9,065 nt of DNA from Nitrospirae bacterium GWC2_57_9 (GCA_001805085.1 MHEA01000194.1:19704-28768); one strand, 5' to 3'. Counted from the first letter of the stretch, positions 1 through 6,427 are shown. Numbers and translations are program-made. Notes: generated from the sequence alone by a model not told the origin.

Positions 1-2
1 CC

Positions 3-1145
3 GAGGCAGCCGGCCCTGCCGCCCCGGCCGTACGATCAACGGGAGGCGAGCCGGAGATCAACGGTCTCCTGCGCAAGATGTTCTCCATGGATGCTTCCGA
101 CCTTCACCTGACGTCGAACCACAAACCGCTCGTGCGGCTCCACGGCGATATGCTCGAACTGTCGGACCAGGCCGTTATCACACCTGAGCGGATGAAGAAG
201 CTCCTGACCGCCATCACGCCGGCGCACAACGCTGCCCAGTTCGCCGAGCTGAACGATACCGACTTCGCCCACGAGATCGCCGGCCTTGCCCGTTTCCGGG
301 TGAACATCTTCATGGACCGCTTCGGCATGGGCGCCGTCTTCCGCCAGATCCCCATGGAGATCGTGACCGCGGAGAAGCTCGGTCTTTCGAAGGAAGTGCT
401 CGACCTCTGTTTCCTGAGCAAGGGACTGGTCCTCGTGACAGGGCCGACGGGGTCGGGCAAATCCACGACCCTCTGCGCCCTCGTCGACTACATTAACCGC
501 AACCGGAAAGACCACATCATCACGATCGAGGACCCTATTGAATTCGTGCATGCCCGGAAGAACTGCCTGATCAACCAGCGCGAGGTCCATGTCCACACCA
601 AGTCCTTCAGCAATGCCCTCCGGGCGGCGCTGCGCGAGGACCCCGACATCGTGCTCGTCGGCGAGATGCGCGACCTCGAGACGATCTCCATCGCCATCGA
701 GACGGCGGAGACCGGGCACCTCGTCTTCGGGACCCTGCACACGTCCACCGCGGCTTCGACCGTGGACCGTATCATCGATCAGTTCCCCGCCGACCGCCAG
801 GCCCAGATCCGTACGATGGTTGCCAGTTCGCTCAAGGGTGTCATCGCGCAGACGCTGTGCAAGAAGATCACCAAGGGAAGGGTCGCGGCCATGGAGATCC
901 TGTTCGTGAACAGCGCCGTCTCCAATCTCATCAGGGAGGGCAAGATCTTCCAGATCCCGTCGATCATGCAGACCGGCAAGGGGCAGGGCATGACGGTCTT
1001 GAACGACGCCTTGTTCAAGCTCGTGCTCGAGAAACAGGTAGCGCCGGAAGAAGCCTATATCAAGGCCATCGACAAGTCCGGGTTCATGACCATGCTCAAG
1101 AGCAAGGGCATCACCCTGAACCTGACCGGGGGAGCATTCGATTAG
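3..1145 (+). CDS. pilT: PilT-type type IV pilus retraction ATPase, 5' end outside the window
   Basis: A hexameric secretion-superfamily ATPase that, in the PilT family, drives disassembly of type IV pili at the cytoplasmic base and powers twitching. Residues here count from the internal Met at base 78. Visible motifs are Walker A GPTGSGKST (122-130), an Asp box with EDPIE (151-155), Walker B with LREDPDIVLVGEMRD (185-199), and a His box with GHLVFGTLHT (213-222). The PilT hallmark near the C-terminus reads NLIREGK..QIPS (283-295). The frame stays open to the left edge, and family alignment (INGLLRKM before SMDASDLHL) shows that Met 78 is internal, so the true start lies upstream. The visible N-terminal stretch is Ala/Pro-rich, which suggests a linker or extension before the PAS-like domain. 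The following gene starts 24 bases after the stop, so the two are probably co-transcribed. PilU or another PilT paralogue is possible; the QIPS-type motif favours PilT. Confidence 0.93.
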   Translation, partial: EAAGPAAPAVRSTGGEPEINGLLRKMFSMDASDLHLTSNHKPLVRLHGDMLELSDQAVITPERMKKLLTAITPAHNAAQFAELNDTDFAHEIAGLARFRVNIFMDRFGMGAVFRQIPMEIVTAEKLGLSKEVLDLCFLSKGLVLVTGPTGSGKSTTLCALVDYINRNRKDHIITIEDPIEFVHARKNCLINQREVHVHTKSFSNALRAALREDPDIVLVGEMRDLETISIAIETAETGHLVFGTLHTSTAASTVDRIIDQFPADRQAQIRTMVASSLKGVIAQTLCKKITKGRVAAMEILFVNSAVSNLIREGKIFQIPSIMQTGKGQGMTVLNDALFKLVLEKQVAPEEAYIKAIDKSGFMTMLKSKGITLNLTGGAFD

Positions 1146-1169
1146 CACGATGAAGCAGCGGAGCGGACC

Positions 1170-1649
1170 ATGAGCCAGACAACCTTTGCAGTGCCCAAGG
1201 ACAAGCAGGACGTGACCGTGCTGTTGAACGGAGGCAAGTCGCTCCAGGGAGCCATTTTCCTCGAATATACTCCGGCGGAGCTGTCGATCCATCACCGGAT
1301 CGCGGCTTTTCTCGAGGACGGAAACCTCTTTTTCCCGCTCGTGTTGAAGACGGGCAGTACGGAATTGATTCACAAAAGAAACGTCAAGCTCATCGAGCTG
1401 GCCTTCCGGCCGGATCAGGAGGACTTGAAGAGGGTGTTCAGCCTCATGCACCAGATCAGGATCTCCGCCGTATTCACGGACGAGCAGACCATAAACGGCA
1501 TCGCCATTGCCGAGGTTCCGGAGGAAAAGGCCCGGCTATCGGACATCCTGAACCTCCCGGCGAAGTTCCTCAACGTAAAAGTCGACCATGCAGTCTGCTA
1601 TATCAACAAGGACGCGATCCGCAAAGTGCTTTATGCTCCGGGCAAATAG
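1170..1649 (+). CDS. Uncharacterised 159-residue protein with two similar halves, downstream of pilT
   Basis: Function not established. A GGAG six bases before ATG 1170 supports this start. There is no signal peptide or membrane helix, so the protein is predicted cytoplasmic. The sequence reads as two related halves. Residues 14-77 run VTVLLNGGKSLQGAIFLE through FFPL to LIHKRNVKLIEL. Residues 97-153 run ISAVFTDEQTINGIAIAE through KFLNVKV to YINKDAIRKVL. Each is a short strand-rich unit with a polar turn and Gly near its start and a K-x-x-[VI] strand at its end, compatible with two small beta-barrel-like modules. It resembles what is now labelled DUF6812, which I recall beside pilus ATPases in deltaproteobacteria, but I cannot confirm that here. 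Close linkage to pilT suggests a role in pilus or surface regulation; that is inference. Confidence 0.82.
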   Translation: MSQTTFAVPKDKQDVTVLLNGGKSLQGAIFLEYTPAELSIHHRIAAFLEDGNLFFPLVLKTGSTELIHKRNVKLIELAFRPDQEDLKRVFSLMHQIRISAVFTDEQTINGIAIAEVPEEKARLSDILNLPAKFLNVKVDHAVCYINKDAIRKVLYAPGK

Positions 1650-1691
1650 CACCACCCCTTCCCTCCCGGCTACCACGACCCGAAATTCCAA

Positions 1692-1720
1692 TTGACACCG
1701 TCAGCTCTGGGAATAATAAT
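1692..1720 (+). promoter_or_regulatory. Near-consensus sigma70 promoter upstream of the uracil-DNA glycosylase gene
   Basis: TTGACA (1692-1697, 6/6) is followed by a 17-base spacer and AATAAT (1715-1720, 5/6). A transcript would start near 1727, giving a leader of about 70 bases before ATG 1800. This is the strongest -35/-10 pair seen in the window. It separates the glycosylase gene from the upstream pilT unit and also rules out any start codon at 1692. Confidence 0.7.
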
Positions 1721-1799
1721 AAAGGTAAGGCTATGTCTTTCTCTGTCCCCGTGCGGGTGCCAAATCTATTTTATGCTCATTCCGGCTTCCACAGCGCTT

Positions 1800-2363
1800 A
1801 TGACGAACAGAAAAAAAGAGCTTCAGAGGATCGCCGACGAGATCGAACGCTGCCGCGAATGCCGGAAAGGCGGAACGGGAAAGGCCGTTCCGGGGGAAGG
1901 CACGGGCGAGGCAGGCGTCCTGTTCGTGGGGGAAGCTCCCGGCAGAACTGAGGCAACAACCGGCAGGCCTTTTGTCGGCAGGTCGGGCAAGTTTCTGAGA
2001 AGCATGATAAGCGGAATCGGCCTCGATGAAAGGGATGTCTTCATCACCAGTCCTGTTCATTACCTGCCCAAGACCGGCAAGCCGTCACCGGCCATGATCG
2101 ATCACGGTCGTTTGCACCTGCTGAAACAGATCGACGTGATCGATCCACGCATCGTCGTTTTGCTCGGGAATACCGCCTGCCGCGCCGTGCTCGGCAAGAA
2201 TGTCGAGATCGCGAAAGAACACGGGACGATCATCGAACAGAACGGCAGGCGCAACCTCATCTCCTTTCATCCCGCTTATGCGATGCGATTCCCTGAAGGC
2301 AGAAAGAAGTTCATCCAGGATTTTGCCCGCCTGAAGAAGGTTCTTAACTCTTTGAGTATCTGA
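1800..2363 (+). CDS. Uracil-DNA glycosylase, family 4/5-like, with a reduced iron-sulfur ligand set
   Basis: Predicted to remove uracil from DNA and so start base excision repair. Numbering from ATG 1800 (187 aa): a helix with C18-x2-C21, the AVPGEG segment (29-34), the uracil-pocket motif VGEAPGRTE (43-51), GRPFVGRSGKFL (55-66), the core strand VVLLGNTA (119-126), and the second active-site motif HPAYAMR (157-163). Family 4 enzymes normally carry four Cys for a [4Fe-4S] cluster. Here the KCRPP-like position reads HYLPK (87-91) and the later Cys aligns with Gly103, so only C18 and C21 remain; C127 is elsewhere. ATG 1773 in the same frame would add MLIPASTAL, but 1800 places the first Cys where the family has it. 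Neither start has a good Shine-Dalgarno (SD) sequence. Its own promoter lies at 1692-1720. Enzyme identity is fairly sure; activity and cluster content are not. Confidence 0.87.
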   Translation: MTNRKKELQRIADEIERCRECRKGGTGKAVPGEGTGEAGVLFVGEAPGRTEATTGRPFVGRSGKFLRSMISGIGLDERDVFITSPVHYLPKTGKPSPAMIDHGRLHLLKQIDVIDPRIVVLLGNTACRAVLGKNVEIAKEHGTIIEQNGRRNLISFHPAYAMRFPEGRKKFIQDFARLKKVLNSLSI

Positions 2364-2430
2364 CCGCAAACCCGCTGTCATTCTCGTTCAATGCTCTTCC
2401 AGCGCCGCATTTCATTCTCCTGCATTTCAC

Positions 2431-2459
2431 TTGAAAAGATCCGTCGCTTCTGATAAATT
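2431..2459 (+). promoter_or_regulatory. Sigma70-like promoter with extended -10 for the secreted protein/MFS unit
   Basis: TTGAAA (2431-2436, 5/6), a 17-base spacer and TAAATT (2454-2459, 4/6), with TG at 2451-2452 forming an extended -10. Transcription would begin near 2466. The eight-base palindrome TCGTACGA (2462-2469) sits across the predicted start and might be an operator, though it could be chance. Confidence 0.5.
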
Positions 2460-2478
2460 CGTCGTACGAATATCATTC

Positions 2479-2487
2479 TAAGGAGGT
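2479..2487 (+). promoter_or_regulatory. Consensus Shine-Dalgarno site
   Basis: TAAGGAGGT is fully complementary to the usual 16S rRNA 3' end and lies six bases before ATG 2494. It fixes that start and predicts strong translation of the small secreted protein. Confidence 0.85.
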
Positions 2488-2493
2488 AGTTTC

Positions 2494-2943
2494 ATGAAAT
2501 ATTTGCGCACCATAACTGTCCTTTTCGTACTCATCTTCGGTTTCGCAGCCCTCGCTCACGCCGGCCTCGATGATTTTCTGCGCAGGGTGAACGAACAGGC
2601 CAAGGAAGATATCAACCGCTTCAACGCCAAGGTCAGCGAACAGTTCGGTATCCCCGTACCCAAGGTCGAGGACATTGTAAAGAAGGTGCCTTCGCCCGCG
2701 GACGCCTTTATGGTCTTTCAACTCGGCCAGATGAGCAAGAAACAGCCCGATGTCGTCCTCCACACCTATCAGGCCAGCAGGGACAAGGGCTGGGGCGCCA
2801 TTGCCAAGGAACTGGGCATCAAACCGGGCTCTCCCGAGTTCCATGCCCTGAAGCGCGGCGACCTCCATTTTACCGGTGACCCTGCCTCCTCCGCAGGCAA
2901 CGGGAAAGGCCGTGGCAAGGGGAAAAAGCACAAAAAAGACTGA
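2494..2943 (+). CDS. Small secreted protein of unknown function with a basic Gly/Lys tail
   Basis: Unrecognised function, 149 aa. Residues 1-23 form a clear Sec signal peptide: a Lys/Arg start, a hydrophobic core, and AHA before the predicted cut at G24. The mature protein of about 126 residues has no Cys. It begins with a charged amphipathic helix (GLDDFLRRVNEQAKEDINRF), continues through a Pro-containing segment (53-69), and carries the compact stretch GWGAIAKELGIKPGSPEFHAL (99-119). That stretch looks like a conserved module, and I recall similar ones in small exported proteins of deltaproteobacteria. The end (136-149) is Gly/Lys-rich (GNGKGRGKGKKHKKD), a basic tail that could bind nucleic acid, lipopolysaccharide or other anionic polymers. 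It has its own promoter and a perfect SD site. The MFS gene follows 36 bases later. Confidence 0.85.
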   Translation: MKYLRTITVLFVLIFGFAALAHAGLDDFLRRVNEQAKEDINRFNAKVSEQFGIPVPKVEDIVKKVPSPADAFMVFQLGQMSKKQPDVVLHTYQASRDKGWGAIAKELGIKPGSPEFHALKRGDLHFTGDPASSAGNGKGRGKGKKHKKD

Positions 2944-2979
2944 TTGAACCTCTTTACTTCTACTGAAGCGGAGGACCTC

Positions 2980-4218
2980 ATGGCGCAGAAAGCAGTAGGT
3001 GTTCACCAGATTTTCAGCCTGCCTGTGATCGTAGCGGCGCTGGGGTACTTCGTGGATATCTACGATCTTGTGCTGTTCAGCATTGTACGGGTGCCGAGCC
3101 TCAAGACCCTGGGACTTTCCGGACAGGAACTGATCGACTCCGGCGTATACCTGTTGAACATGCAGATGGCAGGCATGCTGATCGGCGGCATCCTCTGGGG
3201 GATCCTTGGCGACCGCAAGGGCAGGCTCAAGATCATGTTCGGTTCGATCTTCCTGTATTCGATCGCGAACTTCGCGAACGGGATGGTCCAGTCCCTCGAG
3301 GGATACGCGGCCCTGCGCTTCATCGCCGGCATCGGCCTTGCCGGCGAGTTGGGCGCAGGCATTACGCTCGTGTCAGAGGTGCTGCATACCAGCATACGGG
3401 GCTACGGCACCATGCTCGTTGCCTCCGTCGGCGTGTCCGGCGCGATCCTGGCAAACATGGTCGCGAGCACTTACGACTGGAGGAATGCGTTCATCATCGG
3501 CGGCGTGCTCGGCCTGCTGCTGCTCATCGCCCGGATCAGCGTTGCCGAATCGGGCATGTTCAAGGCCATGGAGAACAAAAAGGTCGCAGCGAGAGGCAAC
3601 TTCCTGGCGCTCTTTTCAGAACGCAAACGGTTCTACCGCTATCTCAACTCGATCCTCATCGGCGTTCCCATATGGTTCGTGGTCGGTATCCTGATCACGT
3701 TCTCGCCGGAATTCGCCAGGGCACTCGGGACGACCGGCCCGGTCTCTGCGGGGAATGCCGTCATGTTCTGCTACCTGGGCCTCGTGTTCGGCGATCTCTC
3801 GAGCGGGCTCCTGAGCCAGGCCCTCAGGAGCAGGAAAAAAGTCATCCTGCTCTACATGCTCCTGACCATCTCCGGGGTCGGCCTCTACTTCCTGCAAGGC
3901 GCGCAGTCCCCCAACTTCTTTTACGGCGTCTGCCTCTTCCTCGGATTCGCAGGAGGCTACTGGGCGATCTTCGTGACGGTGGCAGCGGAACAGTTCGGCA
4001 CCAACCTTCGGGCGACGGTGGCGACCACGGTCCCCAACTTCGTGCGCGGCATGGTGGTCCCCATCACCCTCCTGTTCCAGTTCTTCCGCCGGCCCCTTGG
4101 GCTCCAGGGCGGCGCGCTCGCTGTCGGCGCGATCTGTCTGGTTGCCGGGTTCCTGGCGCTCCGTTCCCTGGAAGAGACCTTTCATAAGGACCTGGACTAT
4201 TACGAAGAGTTTCCGTAG
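2980..4218 (+). CDS. Major facilitator superfamily permease, substrate unknown
   Basis: A 412-residue inner-membrane secondary transporter with about 12 hydrophobic helices and a charged middle loop (about 192-222). Helix 1 carries D26 and D29 in GYFVDIYDL, as in metabolite:H+ symporter and aromatic-acid symporter branches. The loop after helix 2 has MFS motif A, GILGDRKGRLKI (74-85). RFIAGIGLAGELGAG (113-127) fits the helix 4/5 region, and EQFGTNLRAT (337-346) matches the second-half E-x-F-x-T-x-x-R signature. The start was set at ATG 2980 because GGAGG (2970-2974) lies five bases upstream; the in-frame TTG at 2944 touches the preceding stop and lacks an SD. A 36-base gap to the secreted-protein gene implies one transcript. 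The acidic tail (LDYYEEFP) is cytoplasmic. Motifs fit sugar, organic-acid or aromatic-acid transport, but the substrate cannot be read from sequence. Confidence 0.92.
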   Translation: MAQKAVGVHQIFSLPVIVAALGYFVDIYDLVLFSIVRVPSLKTLGLSGQELIDSGVYLLNMQMAGMLIGGILWGILGDRKGRLKIMFGSIFLYSIANFANGMVQSLEGYAALRFIAGIGLAGELGAGITLVSEVLHTSIRGYGTMLVASVGVSGAILANMVASTYDWRNAFIIGGVLGLLLLIARISVAESGMFKAMENKKVAARGNFLALFSERKRFYRYLNSILIGVPIWFVVGILITFSPEFARALGTTGPVSAGNAVMFCYLGLVFGDLSSGLLSQALRSRKKVILLYMLLTISGVGLYFLQGAQSPNFFYGVCLFLGFAGGYWAIFVTVAAEQFGTNLRATVATTVPNFVRGMVVPITLLFQFFRRPLGLQGGALAVGAICLVAGFLALRSLEETFHKDLDYYEEFP

Positions 4219-4285
4219 CGGACTTTTTAAAAATCTTTAAACACTCTTTGCAAGCTTAGCGAAGCAAGCTCGCATTTATACCGAG

Positions 4286-4347
4286 TTGAAAAACCCGGAC
4301 AGCCTCGCCGCGAAAACCGCTCCCCGCAACCGCTAATGGTTTTTTCA
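4286..4347. repeat. Imperfect inverted repeat, possible terminator or remnant of a small mobile repeat
   Basis: TTGAAAAACC (4286-4295) can pair with GGTTTTTTCAG (4338-4348) if one T is bulged, leaving a loop of about 42 bases. A shorter alternative is AACC/GGTT around GCTAAT (about 4329-4342) running into a six-T tract, which would act as a weak intrinsic terminator of the MFS transcript. The right end, TTTTTTCAGCAGCCTG, looks like interspersed ends I associate with small non-coding repeats in related genomes. That is only a recollection, and no second copy lies in this window. Confidence 0.4.
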
Positions 4348-4463
4348 GCAGCCTGCCCCGGATCAGGGTGACATCGGAGTCCTTCCTCTCTGAACGCAGT
4401 CAGCTTTCGTGGACGCATGCCCCTCGCCCTGTTTCCTCAGTCATTGCCGGAAAAAGTAGCACG

Positions 4464-4555
4464 AAATGTTCTCGCTTCTCCCCCGCTTTTTCTCTTCCTT
4501 TCTTGGCCTCTTGAAAATGTCCCCTTCCTCTGCTATCTCAAATAAGAGAACATTT
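4464..4555. repeat. Exact 10-base inverted repeat flanking the putative lipoprotein-gene promoter
   Basis: AAATGTTCTC (4464-4473) and its exact reverse complement GAGAACATTT (4546-4555) are 72 bases apart. One arm lies upstream of the candidate -35 and the other just beyond the -10, as a looping regulator might use. The right arm also forms the small hairpin GAGAA-CATTTT-TTCTC (4546-4561). A match this short can arise by chance. Confidence 0.35.
4511..4539 (+). promoter_or_regulatory. Weak sigma70-like promoter candidate before the lipoprotein gene
   Basis: TTGAAA (4511-4516, 5/6), a 17-base spacer and TATCTC (4534-4539, 3/6), with TG at 4531-4532 as a possible extended -10. Predicted start near 4546, about 50 bases before ATG 4597. 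The -10 is poor, so this is tentative. Confidence 0.3.
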
Positions 4556-4596
4556 TTTCTCATCTCTCTGGCCAGCCCTCCGCGAAGGAAAGCGCA

Positions 4597-5136
4597 ATGA
4601 AGATAGCCGCTGTTTTTTTTCTGACTGCCTCTCTTCTGGCACTGTCCTGCCTGCCTGCGGCGGACAGGAAGCGGGCAGCATACGATTTTGATCCCTCAGG
4701 TTCCGGATCGCAACGCCTCCCTGCCGCCCCCCCGGACCTGCGTGCCTGGCTCGAAGCACATCTCAGGGTCGCGGCCGCAATTCAGTGGCAGTCTTCCCCG
4801 GCAACGATGAGGGACCCTTTTGCACCGCCGCCGGAAAGCAGCAAGACGGCCTGGCCCGCATGGACGCCGTCCATGCGGGCCGATCTGGACCGTGCATATC
4901 GGGAGGCCTGTGCCTGGTTGAGCAGCGGCGCGAACGCGGGGAATGTCGACGGGCTGACCGACGAACCGGTCAATATCCACCCCGCAGTCCAGCTGGATGA
5001 GGCAGCGGCCGGTTCTGATCTCGTTCTCAAAAACCTGATCCGGCCTGCCGATGTGCGTCGGCAAGCGATCGGAAGAAAGCTGAGCGTGATGCTCGATGCC
5101 CGCAAAGGATACGGCCATGGCCGAACATCTTCCTGA
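4597..5136 (+). CDS. Putative lipoprotein of unknown function, coupled to the AI-2E family permease gene
   Basis: 179 aa, not recognised. Residues 1-18 look like a lipoprotein signal: Lys2, a hydrophobic core, and LLALSC with Cys18. The box has Ala at -3 rather than the commoner Leu but fits the general lipobox pattern. AAGGAA (4585-4590), six bases before ATG 4597, supports the start. The mature part is Pro/Ala-rich to about residue 50, then contains LRAWLEAHLRVAAAIQWQ, a Trp-rich stretch at 84-92, a charged helix at about 92-108, and a helical C-terminal region with NIHPAVQLDEAA and RPADVRRQAIGRKL. No catalytic motif is evident. Its last 20 bases overlap the permease gene, implying translational coupling and perhaps a joint envelope role. 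A perfect hairpin lies within the coding sequence (4853-4881). The signal sequence and open frame favour a real gene, but without a recognised family this is less certain than its neighbours. Confidence 0.7.
   Translation: MKIAAVFFLTASLLALSCLPAADRKRAAYDFDPSGSGSQRLPAAPPDLRAWLEAHLRVAAAIQWQSSPATMRDPFAPPPESSKTAWPAWTPSMRADLDRAYREACAWLSSGANAGNVDGLTDEPVNIHPAVQLDEAAAGSDLVLKNLIRPADVRRQAIGRKLSVMLDARKGYGHGRTSS
4853..4881. repeat. Perfect 13-bp inverted repeat with a 3-base loop inside the lipoprotein gene
   Basis: GGCCCGCATGGAC (4853-4865), loop GCC (4866-4868), then GTCCATGCGGGCC (4869-4881): 13 uninterrupted pairs, nine of them G-C, extendable by a T-G wobble. It encodes the segment W-P-A-W-T-P-S-M-R-A (residues 86-95). 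No T-run follows, so it is not a standard intrinsic terminator. Confidence 0.9.
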
Positions 5137-6184
5137 ACAGGAACCGCCGGTCAAGGTCACCGCTCTTGGCCTGAACGGCCTGTTCGTCCTCTCTCTTTTT
5201 TATACGGCCTACTTCGCCCGCTCGGTCCTGTTGCCCTTTACCCTGGCGCTGTTCTTTGCCTTCCTCCTGAGGCCGGTCGTGCGACTGTTGAAGAGAATAC
5301 GGGTCCCTGAACTCGCCGCAGCTGCCGTCGTGCTTCTGTCCTTTCTTGCGATCACGGGATATGGCATATCGAATCTCTCCGGCCCGGCACTCGACTGGGT
5401 CGAGAAAGCGCCGGATTCCCTTCGCCAGATAGGTCAGAAATTGGAGGGCATTCTGTCGCCGGTCCAGAAGGCAGGCAGGACCGCCGAAGAGTTGAAAAAG
5501 CTCACCAGGCCCGAAAAGGAAAATACCCGGGTGACGGTCCTCCCGGGGCCGGGGCTTGCCGGGACGATCGTCAGCGGCATGCGGGAGTTCCTTGCTCAGG
5601 GAACGATCATGCTGATCCTGTTGTTCTTCATGCTCGCTTCAGGCGACCTCTTCGTGGTCAAACTCATGGACCTCTATCCCTCAGCGGAAAAAAAGGCGCA
5701 GGTCGCCGAGACCGTGCGCGAAGTGGAACACAGCATCTCGCGCTATCTCCTTACCGTGACGCTCATCAATTTCTTCGAGGGGATCGTGGTGGCCCTGGGC
5801 ATGTTTCTGATCGGTATGCCCGATGCGGTACTGTGGGGCGTGATGGCGGCCCTCCTCATTTATATACCCTATCTCGGCCCCCTGGTCGGTATATCGATCG
5901 TGACAGTAGTTGCCCTGTTCACGCTCGAGTTCAGGATGGCATTACTTGCGCCCGCTATTTACCTGTTCGTGGAGATTCTTCAGGGCCAGTTCCTCACTCC
6001 CCTGATCCTGGGCGTCCGGTTCAGGATGAATCCGTTGGTCATTTTCCTCTGGCTCGTCCTCTGGGCCGCCATCTGGGGCGTGATCGGGGCCATCATTGCC
6101 GTTCCCCTGCTGACTATTTTCAAAATCCTCTGCGAACGCATCGTCCCGCTCAAACCGATAGCACGGTTCCTCTCCGATCGATGA
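5117..6184 (+). CDS. AI-2E family (PF01594-type) inner-membrane permease
   Basis: 355 aa polytopic membrane protein of the YdiK/PerM/TqsA family, members of which export small molecules or act as Na+/H+ antiporters; the substrate is not predictable. The pattern is canonical: paired N-terminal helices (about 18-50, with LLPFTLALFFAFLLRP) and a third (67-87); a soluble helical segment (about 90-150) rich in Lys/Glu with AEELKKLTRPEKE; then five or so helices. Signature stretches are HSISRYLLTVTLINFFEGI (205-223), YIPYLGPLVG (249-258), QGQFLTPLILGVRFRMNP (289-306) and a final long hydrophobic block ending IAVPLLTIFKIL (327-338). ATG 5117 is chosen because AAAGGA (5104-5109) sits seven bases upstream; the in-frame ATG at 5096 would put the SD inside the gene. 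The start lies inside the upstream lipoprotein gene (20-base overlap). No clear terminator follows. Confidence 0.93.
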   Translation: MAEHLPEQEPPVKVTALGLNGLFVLSLFYTAYFARSVLLPFTLALFFAFLLRPVVRLLKRIRVPELAAAAVVLLSFLAITGYGISNLSGPALDWVEKAPDSLRQIGQKLEGILSPVQKAGRTAEELKKLTRPEKENTRVTVLPGPGLAGTIVSGMREFLAQGTIMLILLFFMLASGDLFVVKLMDLYPSAEKKAQVAETVREVEHSISRYLLTVTLINFFEGIVVALGMFLIGMPDAVLWGVMAALLIYIPYLGPLVGISIVTVVALFTLEFRMALLAPAIYLFVEILQGQFLTPLILGVRFRMNPLVIFLWLVLWAAIWGVIGAIIAVPLLTIFKILCERIVPLKPIARFLSDR

Positions 6185-6427
6185 CATTCGGAATTCGTGC
6201 GAGTTCTATAATTTTGGTTGCGATGCAATAAACAAGCGCCTGAAAACTTTGGTCCTGATAACAGCGCATTTCTGATTCATTTGTTCGTCTCTGCCTGTTT
6301 CCACTTTTCTCCGAAGGAACTAAATTTTGAGAAGCACCTCACACTAAGGCTTGAGAAAGGGACCGGCGGACCGTGAGTGGCGGGCGCGGGTTCCGCCCCG
6401 ATCAAGCAAAAGCGGAGTTTCGTTCAA

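Larger units (their letters stand above)
4219..4596. other. 378-base intergenic region with inverted repeats and a weak promoter candidate
   Basis: No convincing coding region; the short minus-strand frame here has no SD and no recognisable protein. The left part is AT-rich (about 4221-4250). GCAAGCT occurs twice, at 4250 and 4264. A long imperfect inverted repeat with a T-run on its right arm spans 4286-4347. An exact 10-base inverted repeat has arms at 4464-4473 and 4546-4555. A pyrimidine-rich tract covers about 4471-4510. Transcription of the MFS unit may stop and that of the lipoprotein unit may start here. Confidence 0.6.

Noticed and set aside
36..1451. Long minus-strand open frame (471 codons) antisense to pilT and its neighbour
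   Set aside because: Its product is low in family-like motifs and rich in Asp/Glu/Arg/His, as expected from the reverse of a GC-rich gene; the + strand carries unmistakable PilT motifs and continues into a second gene.
1692..1799. Upstream start (TTG 1692) for the uracil-DNA glycosylase
   Set aside because: 1692-1697 is the -35 element of a near-consensus promoter, so it would not be transcribed; the extra residues do not match the family.
1733..1951. Out-of-frame 72-codon open frame starting at ATG 1733, with an AAGG just upstream
   Set aside because: Arg/Gly-rich shadow of the glycosylase frame; its start would lie only about six bases after the predicted transcription start.
2944..2979. 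TTG start for the MFS gene immediately after the upstream stop
   Set aside because: No ribosome site there; ATG 2980 has GGAGG at the right distance and gives a normal MFS N-terminus.
3616..4185. Minus-strand 189-codon open frame within the MFS gene
   Set aside because: A reverse-frame shadow of a clear 12-helix transporter; highly charged with no start signal.
4227..4418. Minus-strand 63-codon frame in the 4219-4596 gap
   Set aside because: No Shine-Dalgarno, no recognisable motif, and it spans the inverted repeat; better explained as non-coding.
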